Assembly (NCBI GenBank): GCA_025201365.1
Contig: JAIXMF010000002.1
Span: 992,001-1,056,000, forward strand
Direction: 5' to 3'
DNA length: 64,000 nucleotides
Source of the DNA: Syncephalis plumigaleata
Taxonomy: Eukaryota > Zoopagomycota > Zoopagomycetes > Zoopagales > Piptocephalidaceae
Shown: one piece after another, positions 26,886 to 38,353 of the stretch
Layout of the letters: the number at the start of each line of letters is the position of its first letter
How positions within the stretch are numbered: position 1 is the stretch's first letter
Program-made: the position numbers and the translations under genes
Notes under the pieces: generated by a model
Seen by the model: the letters and a program-made list of their open reading frames with translations, nothing else
Told to the model about the DNA's origin: nothing
Database searches by the model: none

Positions 26886-27891
26886 TTAATCGTCGTGTCG
26901 TGAACGACGACTAGCCTTCTTATCGGATCGACGCTGCTTATCTTCTTTTCGACGTCGTTTCTCGGCTTCCTTCCTAGTTCATTGTACATGCATAGCAATA
27001 TACACATATACAACATAGACATTAATCGCATTATTAGACAATGGTTATACATGAACATATGTAGATGATAAGAATGAATAGATCGTGCAACCTACATGCG
27101 CTTTACTTTGGCTTGTTGTTCGGCATCCGGTTCTTTGGGTACTTGTGAAGCTCGTAGGATAGCATCGTACAATTTGTCTATACAATCCTCTAGATTCATT
27201 TTTTGTGAACGCGTTCTATCCGATGTAAATACCAATTCACCATGTTTATTAAGACGTGTCGCCTCCTATCAGACAATTTATCATTATGAATGATGATGAT
27301 GGTTGTTGTTATCAGCATGATGACTACTATACCTGTTGACCTAATTTCTCGCGTACTGCTTCAGGTAACCAACTGGCATATTGCAATTCAAATCGCATAT
27401 CTACTTTGGTAGACACTAGCATAACACGTATAGTTAGAGTGATATCTACAAATACAACCACGTAATTACAATGTCACTCACATTTATTGACATTCTGACC
27501 ACCAGGCCCGCTACTACGCATGTAGCTCGTTTCAAATGTACCTAACATAAGAAATAGTCAATGATATATACACGATTAATGACATTGGAATACTTACGAT
27601 AAGGAATCTTTTCGCGTGTAAACTTTGCTTGCCACTCGCTTATTATACGATATCGTTCTCGTTCCTCCGGTGTCCATAATGATGCGTTTTCCTCTTCTTC
27701 TGCTTCTGCTTTCTCTTCAATATCCTCTTGACTCTTTCTTGGTGATTTTAATTGTATTGGCGTTACACTCAAATATCGTTTACTATATTGAATAGCTATA
27801 GACTGACTATAAGCAAGTAGACGTTGATTCTAATAGTCTGAATCCATTTTGGTGCATGTATACTAGTATTCAGTGTAAGATTACGCCACAT
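26886..27891 (-). CDS. Mitochondrial peptidyl-tRNA hydrolase, ICT1/MRPL58 type
   Basis: The start at 27891 gives MWRNLTLNTSIHAPKW, a basic amphipathic presequence. It continues as RLLAYSQSIAIQYSKRYL, but the two parts are one base out of frame near 27835, like other single-base gaps in this window. Then come acidic EKAEAEEEENASLWTPEER, EWQAKFTREKIPY and the catalytic block TFETSYMRSSGPGGQNVNK, which contains the GGQ motif that hydrolyses peptidyl-tRNA. The C-terminus is Lys/Arg-rich (KEAEKRRRKEDKQRRSDKK), the tail this family uses to enter the ribosome. The role is rescue of stalled mitochondrial ribosomes or a large-subunit component. Four or five exons. If the presequence frame is rejected, the start would be Met at 27772. 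Confidence 0.8.
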
Positions 27892-28040
27892 TGGTACTAG
27901 TTAGAGTAGTTGTGATAGTAGTAGAAAGAAAGAAGAAAAGTCGTCAACATAATCATAACATTATTTCTCTCTTGAATACTTGATCATTAATGATTATTAT
28001 TTTGTAGCTTGTCTTGCCTATTAACTAACTACTCACTGCA

Positions 28041-30028
28041 ATGTCACGTCTACTTGCTAACACGGCTATTCGTCGACGTGTAGTAGTACCGGTCTTGGTG
28101 TTGTATGTCCATTAGGTGTTGGTGTCACTCATGTATGGCCACGTCTATTGGCAGGTACGTCGGTGTCGTTTCTCTAGTAGGACCCGAAGCACCTGCTCAT
28201 TTAGCGGGACGCTTCGACGGTCTACCCTCCACGGTGGCTGCTGTCATACCACGCGGTGATAAAAGTGAAGGTAAATTCAATCCTACTGAATGGTTTGACG
28301 GTAAAGTAAGCAATATATGTTATATAATGATAATAGCAGTAATAGTAATAGTAGATGTGTAGGAATTACGATATTACGCTACTTTTACGCAATATGCATT
28401 GGTGGCAGCACAGGAGGCACTCAAGGATGCTCGATGGTTCGAACATCTTAGTGAGAAGGAAAAGGAACGTACTGTAAGTGACATCATCATCTACGATTGA
28501 ATTCAACAATGTCAACCGTATGTTTATTTATCTATTTATCTTAGGGTATTTGTATTGGATCAGGTATGGGCGGTCTTGAGGATATCTACGAGAGTAGTTG
28601 TGACTTTAACAAGCGAGTAAGTGTACTAGTGTATTCATCTAGTGGAAGGAGAACATGAATAACACCATCATACAATATGGCATACGGCACTATAGGGTAT
28701 TCGACCATATCGCCATTCTTTGCTCCACGCATGTGTCAACATGGCTGCCGGTCAATTGTCGATTAAATACGGATTTCGTGCAAGTATTATTCTGCTTACA
28801 TTGATATTGTTGCATTTATATATTTATACAATACGATTAGGGCCTAATCATGCCGTGGCTACAGCATGCACAACCGGTGCTCATGCTATCGGTGATGCAT
28901 CACGCTTTATTCAATTGGCGATGCTGATGTTATGATAGCAGGTGGTACGGAGGCATGTATTCATCCGCTAGCCATAGCAGGATTTGCTCGGTAAATGACA
29001 ATGATTAGTATACGTAATGCATAGCATGTAATTGACTGAACTGTCACCATTAGAGCACGATCACTATCGACTAATACAATAACGATCCCATGAAAGCATC
29101 ACGTCCATTTGATCGTGATCGTGATGGATTTGTTATTGGCGAGGGTGCCGGTGTAATGGTGCTTGAAGTAAGAAATAGTCAACATGTAACATATTGACAA
29201 TAGAAATACTACTAATACACATCAATATAAAAACATAAATAGGAATTGGAACATGCACGTCGTCGTGGTGCCACATCTATGCCGAGATTACCGGCTATGG
29301 TTATCAGGTAAGAATGGCTAGTCATATGTCATAGAATACATCTTGCCTATACTTATCATTATTGCTCGTGCTATTAGGTGATGCTTACCATATGACAGCA
29401 CCGCCCATCGATGGATCAGGAGCAGCATTAGCGATGAAACGAGCAATGACTCATGCTGGATTGAATCCAGTGGATATCGATTATGTTAATGCTCATGCAA
29501 CATCAACACCAATAGGTAAGCATTATTATTTATCATTCATATTAAACATCTACATATTATATAGGTGATGCTTGTGAACATCAGCGATACGTACCACTCT
29601 ATTGGATGATGAAACACAACATCTACGTAGACAACCGTTGGCTGTATCCTCTTGTAAAGGATCAATTGGTCATTTATTAGGTGCAGCTGGTGCAGTAGAG
29701 AGTCTATTCTCTGTACTTGCAATTCATAAGGTATACTAGTAATAATAATACTGAGAAGTAGATTGCTAACATCATTCAATAGAATACATTACCACCCACG
29801 GCCAATCTACATAATCCTAGTGCTACTGTTTCTAATGGCAATTCCAATGATGACATCGTATTGACATCGGATGAGGAACCGTTCAATCTGGATTACATAC
29901 CGTTAAAGGGTCGTGAATGGTCGTCAGACACACCATTACAACATGTATTATCGAATTCATTTGGATTTGGTGGTACAAATGCTCACTTTGCATTTCAAAA
30001 TATACGATGGAATAAAATATGCTTATGA
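28041..30028 (+). CDS. CEM1: Mitochondrial 3-oxoacyl-ACP synthase (Cem1/KasII type)
   Basis: The start [16 protein letters not shown] leads into the [20 protein letters not shown] block of the condensing enzymes. Later blocks are [16 protein letters not shown], the nucleophile region [20 protein letters not shown] (Cys), [50 protein letters not shown] (His), [15 protein letters not shown] (Lys/His) and [12 protein letters not shown] at the end. The protein elongates acyl chains in mitochondrial type II fatty acid synthesis, supplying lipoate. Many small exons. The conserved blocks alternate between frames at five or so places (near 28088, 28915, 29074, 29277 and 29582), each explained by one missing base. 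The protein is otherwise full length with all catalytic residues. This fits sequencing error better than decay. Confidence 0.85.
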
Positions 30029-30193
30029 TGATATATGAATATACGTAGATAAAACTTCTTTATTCATTTGTTAACTATTAAATGGCGACACGCAATAATA
30101 ATAGAATGGACGCGAATACTAAGATATACCATTTACTAATAATAATGATCATTATCACCATATAAATACGTAAGAATGATGATTGATTTCGAC
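30029..30193. other. Short intergenic (convergent 3' ends)
   Basis: AT-rich space between the stop codons of two convergent genes; no other signal seen. Confidence 0.5.
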
Positions 30194-31017
30194 TTAGAGG
30201 GTCAACATGGCACCTGCCACCGCGATAAGTGCACCGGCGGTGTAGGTCAAGGTAACACTGGATGGCGACAAGCTATCGGCAGCGTTCGAGCCCTTACCGC
30301 TAGATTCACTACCGGAAGCTTTACCCTCATAGTCGGGAACAGCCGATACGTCATCGACACGCAAGTGGGATGGTGGCATCTTGCCTTCGTTACAGTTGTA
30401 AGTTTCGCGGCATTTGACCTGACATTGAGGAGCAGTGGGTGGATTTTTCTGACATTCTGTCTCGCAGTGTTGAGAGCGGAATTCGCACTCCTTGAAGACA
30501 ATTGGCCAGCGGTGGTCTGGGAGATCAGGTACCTTGTCTGAGCAGCCACTACATGATAAATAAACAGATATAATGGTTAGCACATATTATAAAAGACATG
30601 TAAAGGAGAGGAGAAGCAATCATGCAAAGATCATCATTTGCTATTGTTTGTATTGGATAGACATGCACCACATGTGTGCATCAAAATGTCCATATGGTAG
30701 CAAGCATGCTTTCCATTGCCAGTAAATACTAGACATAATAGCATTTGTACTGCATTCTTTATACATGCATACAAGTATGTACGTATGTTAGAATTCAAAT
30801 GTGGAGAGACTTACCAGTTCCATGCCATGGTCTTTGGATTGCAAAAGTTCATTGGTGCCTTCTTCTCGCCACCACAGTTGGTAATGCAGAAGCCCTTGTT
30901 TTGAGCGCAAATATTGGCGCGAACACCCTCGTCGGCTTCGGTAAGTTGAACTTCAGCACGAACGACCGCGGCAGTTGCAGCAAGCAACACCAACGAAGCA
31001 ATAGTATATGCGCGCAT
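30194..31017 (-). CDS. Secreted GPI-anchored DUF7707-like Cys-rich protein
   Basis: Two exons, 31017-30815 and 30548-30194. There is a signal peptide (MRAYTIASLVLLAATAAVVR, cleavage near A21). The ectodomain has a fixed cysteine pattern: NICAQNKGFCITNCGG, NFCNPKTMAWNCGCSD, PDLPDHRWPIVFKECEF, HCETECQ and CQVKCRETYNC. The C-terminus is Ser-rich (SGSESSGKGSNAADSLSPSS) and ends in hydrophobic LTYTAGALIAVAGAMLTL. Signal peptide, Cys array and C-terminal hydrophobic tail point to a GPI-anchored wall or surface protein. The CxxxC and PDLPD-type region recalls fungal DUF7707 proteins. The family is assigned from memory and function is unknown. Cysteine spacing is unlike the protein at 2-607, so the two are not close paralogs. 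Confidence 0.75.
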
Positions 31018-31946
31018 TCTGTAAATGAGTATTGTAATAGTAGTAGTAGTATAGTAGTAGTAGTAGTAGTAGTAGTAGTGATAATAAAAGTAATAAAGCG
31101 AGAGATGTAATACGAGTGGGTAAAGAGATGAACGAAGGGTATTAGTTCTCTGTTATAACAACTAGGAAAAGTGGAGAATGAAAAAAACGACGACGTTTTA
31201 TCGGCAGTCGAGTCGTATTAAAAAGAGGTGCCAACTCGTTTTAAAGCGAATGTGTGTGTGTTCCCTCATCCAATCATAGAATTGTCCTCAGCGGGCGTGC
31301 TAGTTTTTCTTTCCATATAATGCATGGAAGGAGAACACGGGTGAATGATTCTCTCTGTCTCTCTGTCTCTCTCCATTCTATCATTGCCTCCTTGTTCACG
31401 TGGATGCACAAATGTGACGATTTTGATACGTTGAGCACATTATGTTGTAACGGTAATGGAACAAACTTTTTCATATTCCTCTATATATAACTGCTATACG
31501 TTAAACAATGTGGCTACTACCGTTCAAAGTCTATGCGTACACATGCTATTCATAGGACATGTATAACACGAATCGATAGTTATTACGATTAGTAGTGATA
31601 TATATATGAGTTTACTCGCTACAATTTACGTGGATTGCTGTGCTTCTTAGAATGCCAATGGATCCACTTCATGCAACTCATTGGCACCAATCACATGGTG
31701 CATATTGCACTCGACTTGTTTACCATTAAGCATTAGCTGATGCTGCTACGTGTGTAAAGTATTATGCAAGTCACCCAACCAGTACTTCTTAGTGTATACG
31801 TCTTATTTTGCTTAGGGCAATGCACTTTGCAATCCTATAAATTAGACCGAGTTACCTACTATACTTTCTATTATTGCTATTACCACCACTCGTATCTACT
31901 GTTGTTTTACATACATTTGTCTATTCTACCATATCTTAATATTACT
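31018..31946. other. Intergenic; upstream of the small secreted protein
   Basis: Contains a TAG-repeat run near 31039-31079 and CT-rich microsatellites near 31351-31372. A TATA-like CTATAAATTAG lies near 31834-31844, about 100 nt before the next start codon. The last 60 nt before the ATG are repeated almost exactly upstream of the second copy at 33392. Confidence 0.5.
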
Positions 31947-32252
31947 ATGAAGCTCTCTACCATTTTTGCCATTGTTGCAGTTGCCGTTGTATCCAATCTT
32001 GTCATGGTCGATGCCGGACCCGCACTAAGACGTCGCGCTGTTACTCAAACTAAAGAACAGTATATTGCGGAACTTAATGCCGCTAGTGGTGCTAACCGGA
32101 GCAATTCTAAAGCTATTGACGCCGCCGAAGCAGCCATCAGGAATGCCGGAACTCCCGCCGCGGCCCAGAAAGAGATGCTCAAACTTGTTAAGCACCTCGA
32201 AGTGAAAGGGGCACTACCCGCTCTTCTTAATGCTCTTTTTGGTGAGAACTAA
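31947..32252 (+). CDS. Small secreted protein, intact tandem copy
   Basis: A 101-residue ORF starting at 31947. The signal peptide is MKLSTIFAIVAVAVVSNLVM with cleavage near VDAG. The mature protein is helical, Ala/Lys-rich and free of cysteine. It contains RRRAVTQTKEQYIAELN, AAEAAIRNAGTPAAAQKEM and LKLVKHLEVKGALPALLNAL. RRR after the signal peptide could be a Kex2-type processing site, inferred from the basic run. I do not recognise a family. A decayed second copy starts at 33392 with an almost identical leader and signal peptide, so the pair arose by tandem duplication. A TATA-like box about 100 nt upstream suggests an inducible or strongly expressed gene. Confidence 0.7.
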   Translation: MKLSTIFAIVAVAVVSNLVMVDAGPALRRRAVTQTKEQYIAELNAASGANRSNSKAIDAAEAAIRNAGTPAAAQKEMLKLVKHLEVKGALPALLNALFGEN

Positions 32253-33391
32253 CATTCAAGATAAATACCAAGAAGATATACTTGCGCAAGCACGTGTTGA
32301 TACAAGATCATTCAGTCTATTACATAAACATTGCTTGATCCATTGATTGAATAAATACATTTAATTAGCTAATAATGATAAGAAATTAATAATATTGCTA
32401 CATCATCTGCTTACTGTTGTCATTGTTTTTGAACAGTAACATTGTTCTATACTGTCTTTACACTCATGTAAAAACTTCTTAATACAGTTGGCATAATGGC
32501 ATAGCGCTATAGCTGCTGCTTATCGAGTTGATACAGAAATTAACCATTGTAATCGTAACCGGTATATGCATCGTTCATTGATAGAGAATGATGGTAGTCG
32601 TTAAAAAACGAACGATACATAGCATTGAGTGTTTAGACAATTTACTGTCCATGCAAGTTACACGACATGATTAATTGCCACCACTCAGCATCGGTCGATA
32701 TCAAAGATAAGCAAGTGAACGGCCAAGCCTTCCGTTAATTCGTGCCATTTACAAGCCCTGCCGTTTTTAGAAATACAATGACGATATAGTAGGTTGAATA
32801 TTTACTCACTGTACACGTAATCTAGTGTGAATTAACTCGGATGTACAGTCCTTGTAGTCGTCTATTATGCATCTATAGGTAGCTGGCAATGTACGTACAA
32901 GGCTAGTTAACACACGACAAAGGCGACTATGCACTCATATGCCGAACATCACGAGCGAGCTCATTCTGAGTGACATCATTAATTAATAGGAACAAGTTAA
33001 CGTGCAATTCACAGCAGTTTAATTGGTACTAGTGTGCTTAGTCTATTGCCCTCCATCCAATAGACCAATTAGAACAGCAGTCTTTACCTATCATTCAGAG
33101 AGTGCATCTACCATTCAATATCCACACGTATTACACGGCATGATACAGTCTAATTAGCACCAATTAAACCATAGACGATATTCCTACGCAAAAGTACATG
33201 TAGAAGCAGCATGACCAACATGCAGTAATATTCTACCAATATACTCATAAATAAGACATCATCCTAGTATTTCAACTTGTCCTCTCTATCCTAATATTCT
33301 ATACCTTACACCTTCTATTGTTATTATCACTTGTGCTTACTATTATTTTACATATCTTTATTTGTCTATTCTACCATATCTTAATATTACT
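32253..33391. other. Spacer between the tandem copies
   Basis: No gene supported. The first 130 nt match the 3' flank of the second copy in part (for example TTGATTGAATAAATACA). Scattered short motifs such as CCAATTAAACC and TTAATTGG occur near 33010-33170, with no clear repeat unit. Confidence 0.5.
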
Positions 33392-33729
33392 ATGAAGCTC
33401 TCTACCATTTTTGCCATTGTCGCAGTTGCCGCTATATCTAGCCTTGTCATGGTCGATGCCGACCCGCACTAAGACGTCGCGCTGTTACTCAAACTAAAGA
33501 AGACTTCTCAAGGAAATCGCTGCTGTAAAGGCTGCTAATAAGGAGAACACAAAGCATTACAAACGTTAAAGCTGCCATACAAAATGCTGGTGCTGCTGCT
33601 CAACAAGTAGGCAACGGAAATGCCAAAATTGTTGCTGATTCTCCCAAGAGGGTGTACCAACTTATTAAGCAGCTCGAAAAGAAAGGCCCCATAGCCACCA
33701 TTCTTAAAATTTTTTTGGCCACCGCCTAA
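33392..33729 (+). pseudogene. Decayed tandem copy of the small secreted protein gene
   Basis: The first 70 nt are almost identical to the intact copy at 31947 (same MKLSTIFAIVAVA signal peptide). The remaining 3' sequence can be matched to the same Ala/Lys-rich helical region, ending near the shared 3' flank (ATTGATTGAATAAATACA). The frame is broken at several points and the sequence has diverged more than the signal peptide. Because other genes in this window also show apparent one-base losses, part of the damage could be sequencing error. The divergence of the body supports real decay or fast evolution. Confidence 0.55.
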
Positions 33730-34008
33730 GTCAAAACAAGAGGCCAAGAAGAAGCCAGGCCGGAAGAGCAAAAGCAGTAGTGCCTGAGGATAAAATCCAA
33801 AGCTACAAGAAGCATAATAGCAAGTAGATATAGTTAAGTCGATAATATATTGACACAATTACCATTCAATCTATTACACAAATGATGCTTGATCATTGAT
33901 TGAATAAATACACTTGATTTAATACAATAATGCCATACAAATTAACGAGATTACTAGTATTTATTATGGACTATTTTTGTAAATCAACTATCCTCGCATA
34001 GACGACAT

Positions 34009-37000
34009 TATTCCTTCGGCTTCTCGGTGGTAGATGGATTTGCAGTATCGGACGATTGAGGTGGATGATTACGTGCTATCGATAACACCTCGCCTGCACT
34101 AGTCTTTTCTGTGGTTACGTGTACCGTTCCCCGAACGAATACTGCCCTCGATAAGATACTTGGCCAATGGATTTAGCAATTGCTTGTGGATAAGTCGATT
34201 CAGCGGACGTGCACCTGAATAAATAGTAAGGTTAATGGATGTTTTTATTCTATACGTGTCGATGAGTTGCCCATGATAGTACACTTACCGTAGACTGGAT
34301 CATAGCCTTCATTGGTAGCCATTTCTTGGCATTTGCATCTGCTTCAATACGAATACGACGCTCCTCCAATCGAGCTTGCACTCGGCCAGTCGTACATCAA
34401 CAATGTCACGTAATGCCTCGCGTGATAAGCGATTGAAAATAACCTATCGATTGTTTAGTCAGTTGCTGCTACTAACGAATGAATGTTCTAATGCTAGTCT
34501 GCACTTACTAGGTCATCAATACGATTAATGAATTCTGGAGGGAATTGATGACGCACTGCTGCCATCACGCTTTCCTGAGCAGCAGCACCTACATGACCCG
34601 ACTTGGTGGTGGTGTCAAGGGCCAAAGCATCAGCACCGAGATTCGAGGTCATAATAATGATCGTATTACGAAAATCGACTTTTCGACCTTTACTATCGGT
34701 TAAATGGCCTTCATCCAGTAATTGCAACAGTAGATTCGATACATCCCGATGTGCCTTCTCCATTTCATCCAGCAATACGACCGCATATGGTTTTCGTCGA
34801 ACTGCCTCGGTCAGTTCACCGCCTATATATTATGATCAAGTTATTACTCAATAGTAGTAGTGCTATAAGCCATTATTCTAGCTACCTTCTTCGTGTCCAA
34901 CATAACCTAATGAATCAAATGTAAGACTAATGATAATAACAACAACAAGTGCATATATACGCTTTTACTTACCTGGTGGTGCACCAATAAGGCGTGAAAC
35001 CGCAAATCTATGACAAATGATCAAATAAACCATTGTTAGATAATGTCATGCATCGTATAACAGATGTAATGTAGCCTCTTACCGTTCCATGTACTCGCTC
35101 ATATCGACCCGTACAATGGCTGCCTCGGTATCAAATAGAAATTCCGCAATGGCTTTACACAGCTCGGTCTGTAATCAATATAACACTACTATTAGCATAG
35201 AGTAATAAACTGTATATATAGATCATTGTAAACGTGCCTTGCCCACGCCTGTTGGTCCCAGGAACATAAATGATGCTATGGGTCGTGTATCGCTTTGTAG
35301 TCCCGAACGACTTAGTCTAAATGCAAATAATTTAGCATCTACGTCGTATGCATGTCGAGACTATCATCGATCCATTACCTTACTGCTTCGGAGACAGCGC
35401 TAATCGCTTCATCCTGTCCTACCACTCGTTTACTAAGGGCATCCTCCATGTGAAGTAACTTTTCACGCTCTCCTTTCATTAAATTCTACCGAATAAATAG
35501 TGCTGTCAGTGCATTTCCACTTGCATGTCATTATTAGCATTACCTGTACTGGAATACCAGTACGACGCGAGACAACACCGGCAATATCATCAGCTGTTAC
35601 CCTGTCATGAACTAATGCCTCTGCCTCATCTTCCTCTGCACTGTATATCATAGAATGTTATATATACATATATTAGTAATGAAATATGATGATGATGATG
35701 GTCATTCACGCTGAATACATACGATTCTTGCGGTAGTTTCTTCTCTAAATCCGGAATAATTCCATAGCGAAGCTCACTGGCTCGTGTAAAATTACCCTGT
35801 CGTTGTGCTATTCGAACGATAAATAGACTAGCCTGCGAATAGAGACCAATTATACCTACCTGAATCGAGATCATTTCTCGCTTGTTCCAATTCCATCTTC
35901 GTATTTTGTATTTCTTCTAGTTTTGCCCTACCATTTATAATTAGTCTAAGCTAATATGATATTACCTAAATACAACGCTATTAGCCTACCTTTCCTCCTT
36001 CCAGACCGTCATAAGATGATCGTACTCTTGTCGTTTCTCCTTGAGATCATTCTGTAATTTATCACGTCTTTCCCTCGATACTGTATCAGTTTCCTATAAT
36101 AATAAAGCAAACATTAATGATGAATAAAATAATGCACGCGTATTTCCAGCAGTAGTAAACTTGCCTTTTTCAATGATTCCAATTCAATTTGCATAGTCAT
36201 AATGGCACGATCCAACACTTCGATTGCCTCCGGTTTACTCTCTTGTTGTAGTCTTAATTTCGAACATGCTTCATCGATAAGATCGATGGCCTGCAACGCG
36301 ATAATGATGGTCAGTTAGTGCAAAACAGCATGTAATACACCTCACCTACTTACTTTATCAGGCAAGAAACGATCGGTAATATAACGATGAGATTGAGTGG
36401 CCGCAGCCACTAAGGCACTATCCGCTATACGTACACCATGATGTACTTCGTAGCGTTCTTTCACTATGATCATGTTAGTTTGACTATTTCCTAATAGTAC
36501 TACACTAGTAACGTACATCCACGTAGAATTGAAATGGTATCATGCACGGTGGGTTCATCAACCTATAAGTTACATCATTAGTAAGTACGTGTAAACACAT
36601 TTATCGCTTGTTCAATTACCATGATTGATTGGAAACGACGTGCTAATGCGGGATCTTTCTCAATGTACTAAGATATGTAATATCAATGAGAATCATCAAT
36701 TGTATATAACTGATCGTCTGTTCAACTTCTTACCTGACGATACTCATCGATAGTAGTAGCACCACAACAACGTAATGTACCTCGAGCAAGTGCAGGCTAA
36801 TAATCAATCAATCAATCATTACTATTACTATTACTTTGTAATAGCACTCACCTTTAGCATATTGGATGCATCCATGGCACCTGACGTCTTTCCCAAGCCC
36901 ATTAGCGTATGTAGTTCATCAATGAATAGTATCAGTTTCCCTCTGCCTCTTCTACATCTCGTAGGACAGCTTTCAGTCGATCCTCAAATTCTCCCCTATT

Positions 37001-38016
37001 ATTCATTAGTATTAATGGATGCTATCACTGAGTATTCATGCGCATTTTACTTGCATGTATTTTGCTCCTGCCACTAGTGCCTAATGCATGATAAGAAGTC
37101 AATTAACTGGTTGATTACATACTACCATACTTACACCAAGATCTAACGAGATAACTTTTTATCTTTAACAGATTCTGGCACCTCTCCATTGACAATACGC
37201 TGTGCCAATCCCTCGGCAATCGCTGTCTTTCCCACACTAGATTACGTATGCAACGATTAGTGAATGATCAATCGATCAAACATACTGCTTGTATCAATCT
37301 TACCCTGCTTCACCAATAAGTACGGGATTGTTTTTCGTTCGTCTTGACAAACTATTAGCAGTAATGATTGTTTATTAGTCTGTATTCTATTTCTACTACT
37401 ATTTCTATTCTTACACTTGAATTGTACGTCGAATCACTTCATCACGACCAATCACTGGATCCAGTTTGCCGGTGGAGGCCAACTCTGTAAGATCAATACT
37501 CTATATTGTCAATAGTGATAAATCATTAGCAAGCAAGCAGTCAGCTATTAATCTGCACTAAATAATATCTTACATAGGCTTTCAGTGCTTCCCCTTTAGC
37601 CGGTACTTGATTTGGATCCATACGAAGTCCTCCTCCTCCTCCTCTTGGACCATCTTATCAGCACCAATATTTACAATATCATCTGTTAGATCAATGTTAT
37701 TTACTCGATTATGAATGGATAACTTACTAGCTCCATTGAAATGACGTATTTGAATGGAACATCCTCGGTACATTGATTGTCGTGTCAGTGGATTGACTAA
37801 ACCATAACTTTTACCATTGATGGATAATCGAGATGTAGTCGATAAAACACGTCGACCATTATTATTATACGTATTACTCCTATACTCTGCACCATTGATG
37901 ATACGGAATGGTTGTTTAACAGCATGGTATGGTACTCTAGCATGGCATATTGCCATGAGACTGGCTCCTAGTCGTCTACCAGCAATAGTGAGGGTGTTGC
38001 TAGTGGTGGTTGTCAT
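34009..38016 (-). CDS. HSP78: Mitochondrial Hsp78 disaggregase (ClpB family)
   Basis: A gene with many exons. The start chosen is [17 protein letters not shown] (38016), beginning a long basic presequence; an in-frame ATG at 38055 is possible. The N-domain of bacterial ClpB is absent, as in yeast Hsp78. Seen in order are [36 protein letters not shown], the first Walker [19 protein letters not shown], the coiled-coil M-domain region (about 35900-36250), and [20 protein letters not shown] with [13 protein letters not shown]. The second AAA+ domain follows, with [20 protein letters not shown] as Walker B and [17 protein letters not shown]-terminal [20 protein letters not shown] segment ends it. 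It refolds aggregated matrix proteins with mtHsp70. One-base gaps occur near 34130, 34325, 34385 and 37620. Confidence 0.9.
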
Positions 38017-38353
38017 GATATAAAACAATAAAAGAGAAAAACATCGTGATGTCATAAATGATGCATGCTACACCGTATTTATTGATTACTATTCCAATTT
38101 TAGATCAATCATCTATAATTTATTTGTAGAAGGTTCTAGCACGCGTAGATTATTGAAGTAACATTTCAATGAACATATACATATAATAAAAATAGTATTA
38201 TTAATCATCGTCAATAGTAAACATGAGTCATCATAGATAATTACTAAATGGACAATTAGTTATAGAGACTTGCATTCTTCTTTCTCTTCTATTTGAATAC
38301 TTTCTACAATACTATTTATTGTCTAATTGTAACAGATATAATATTGATATATC

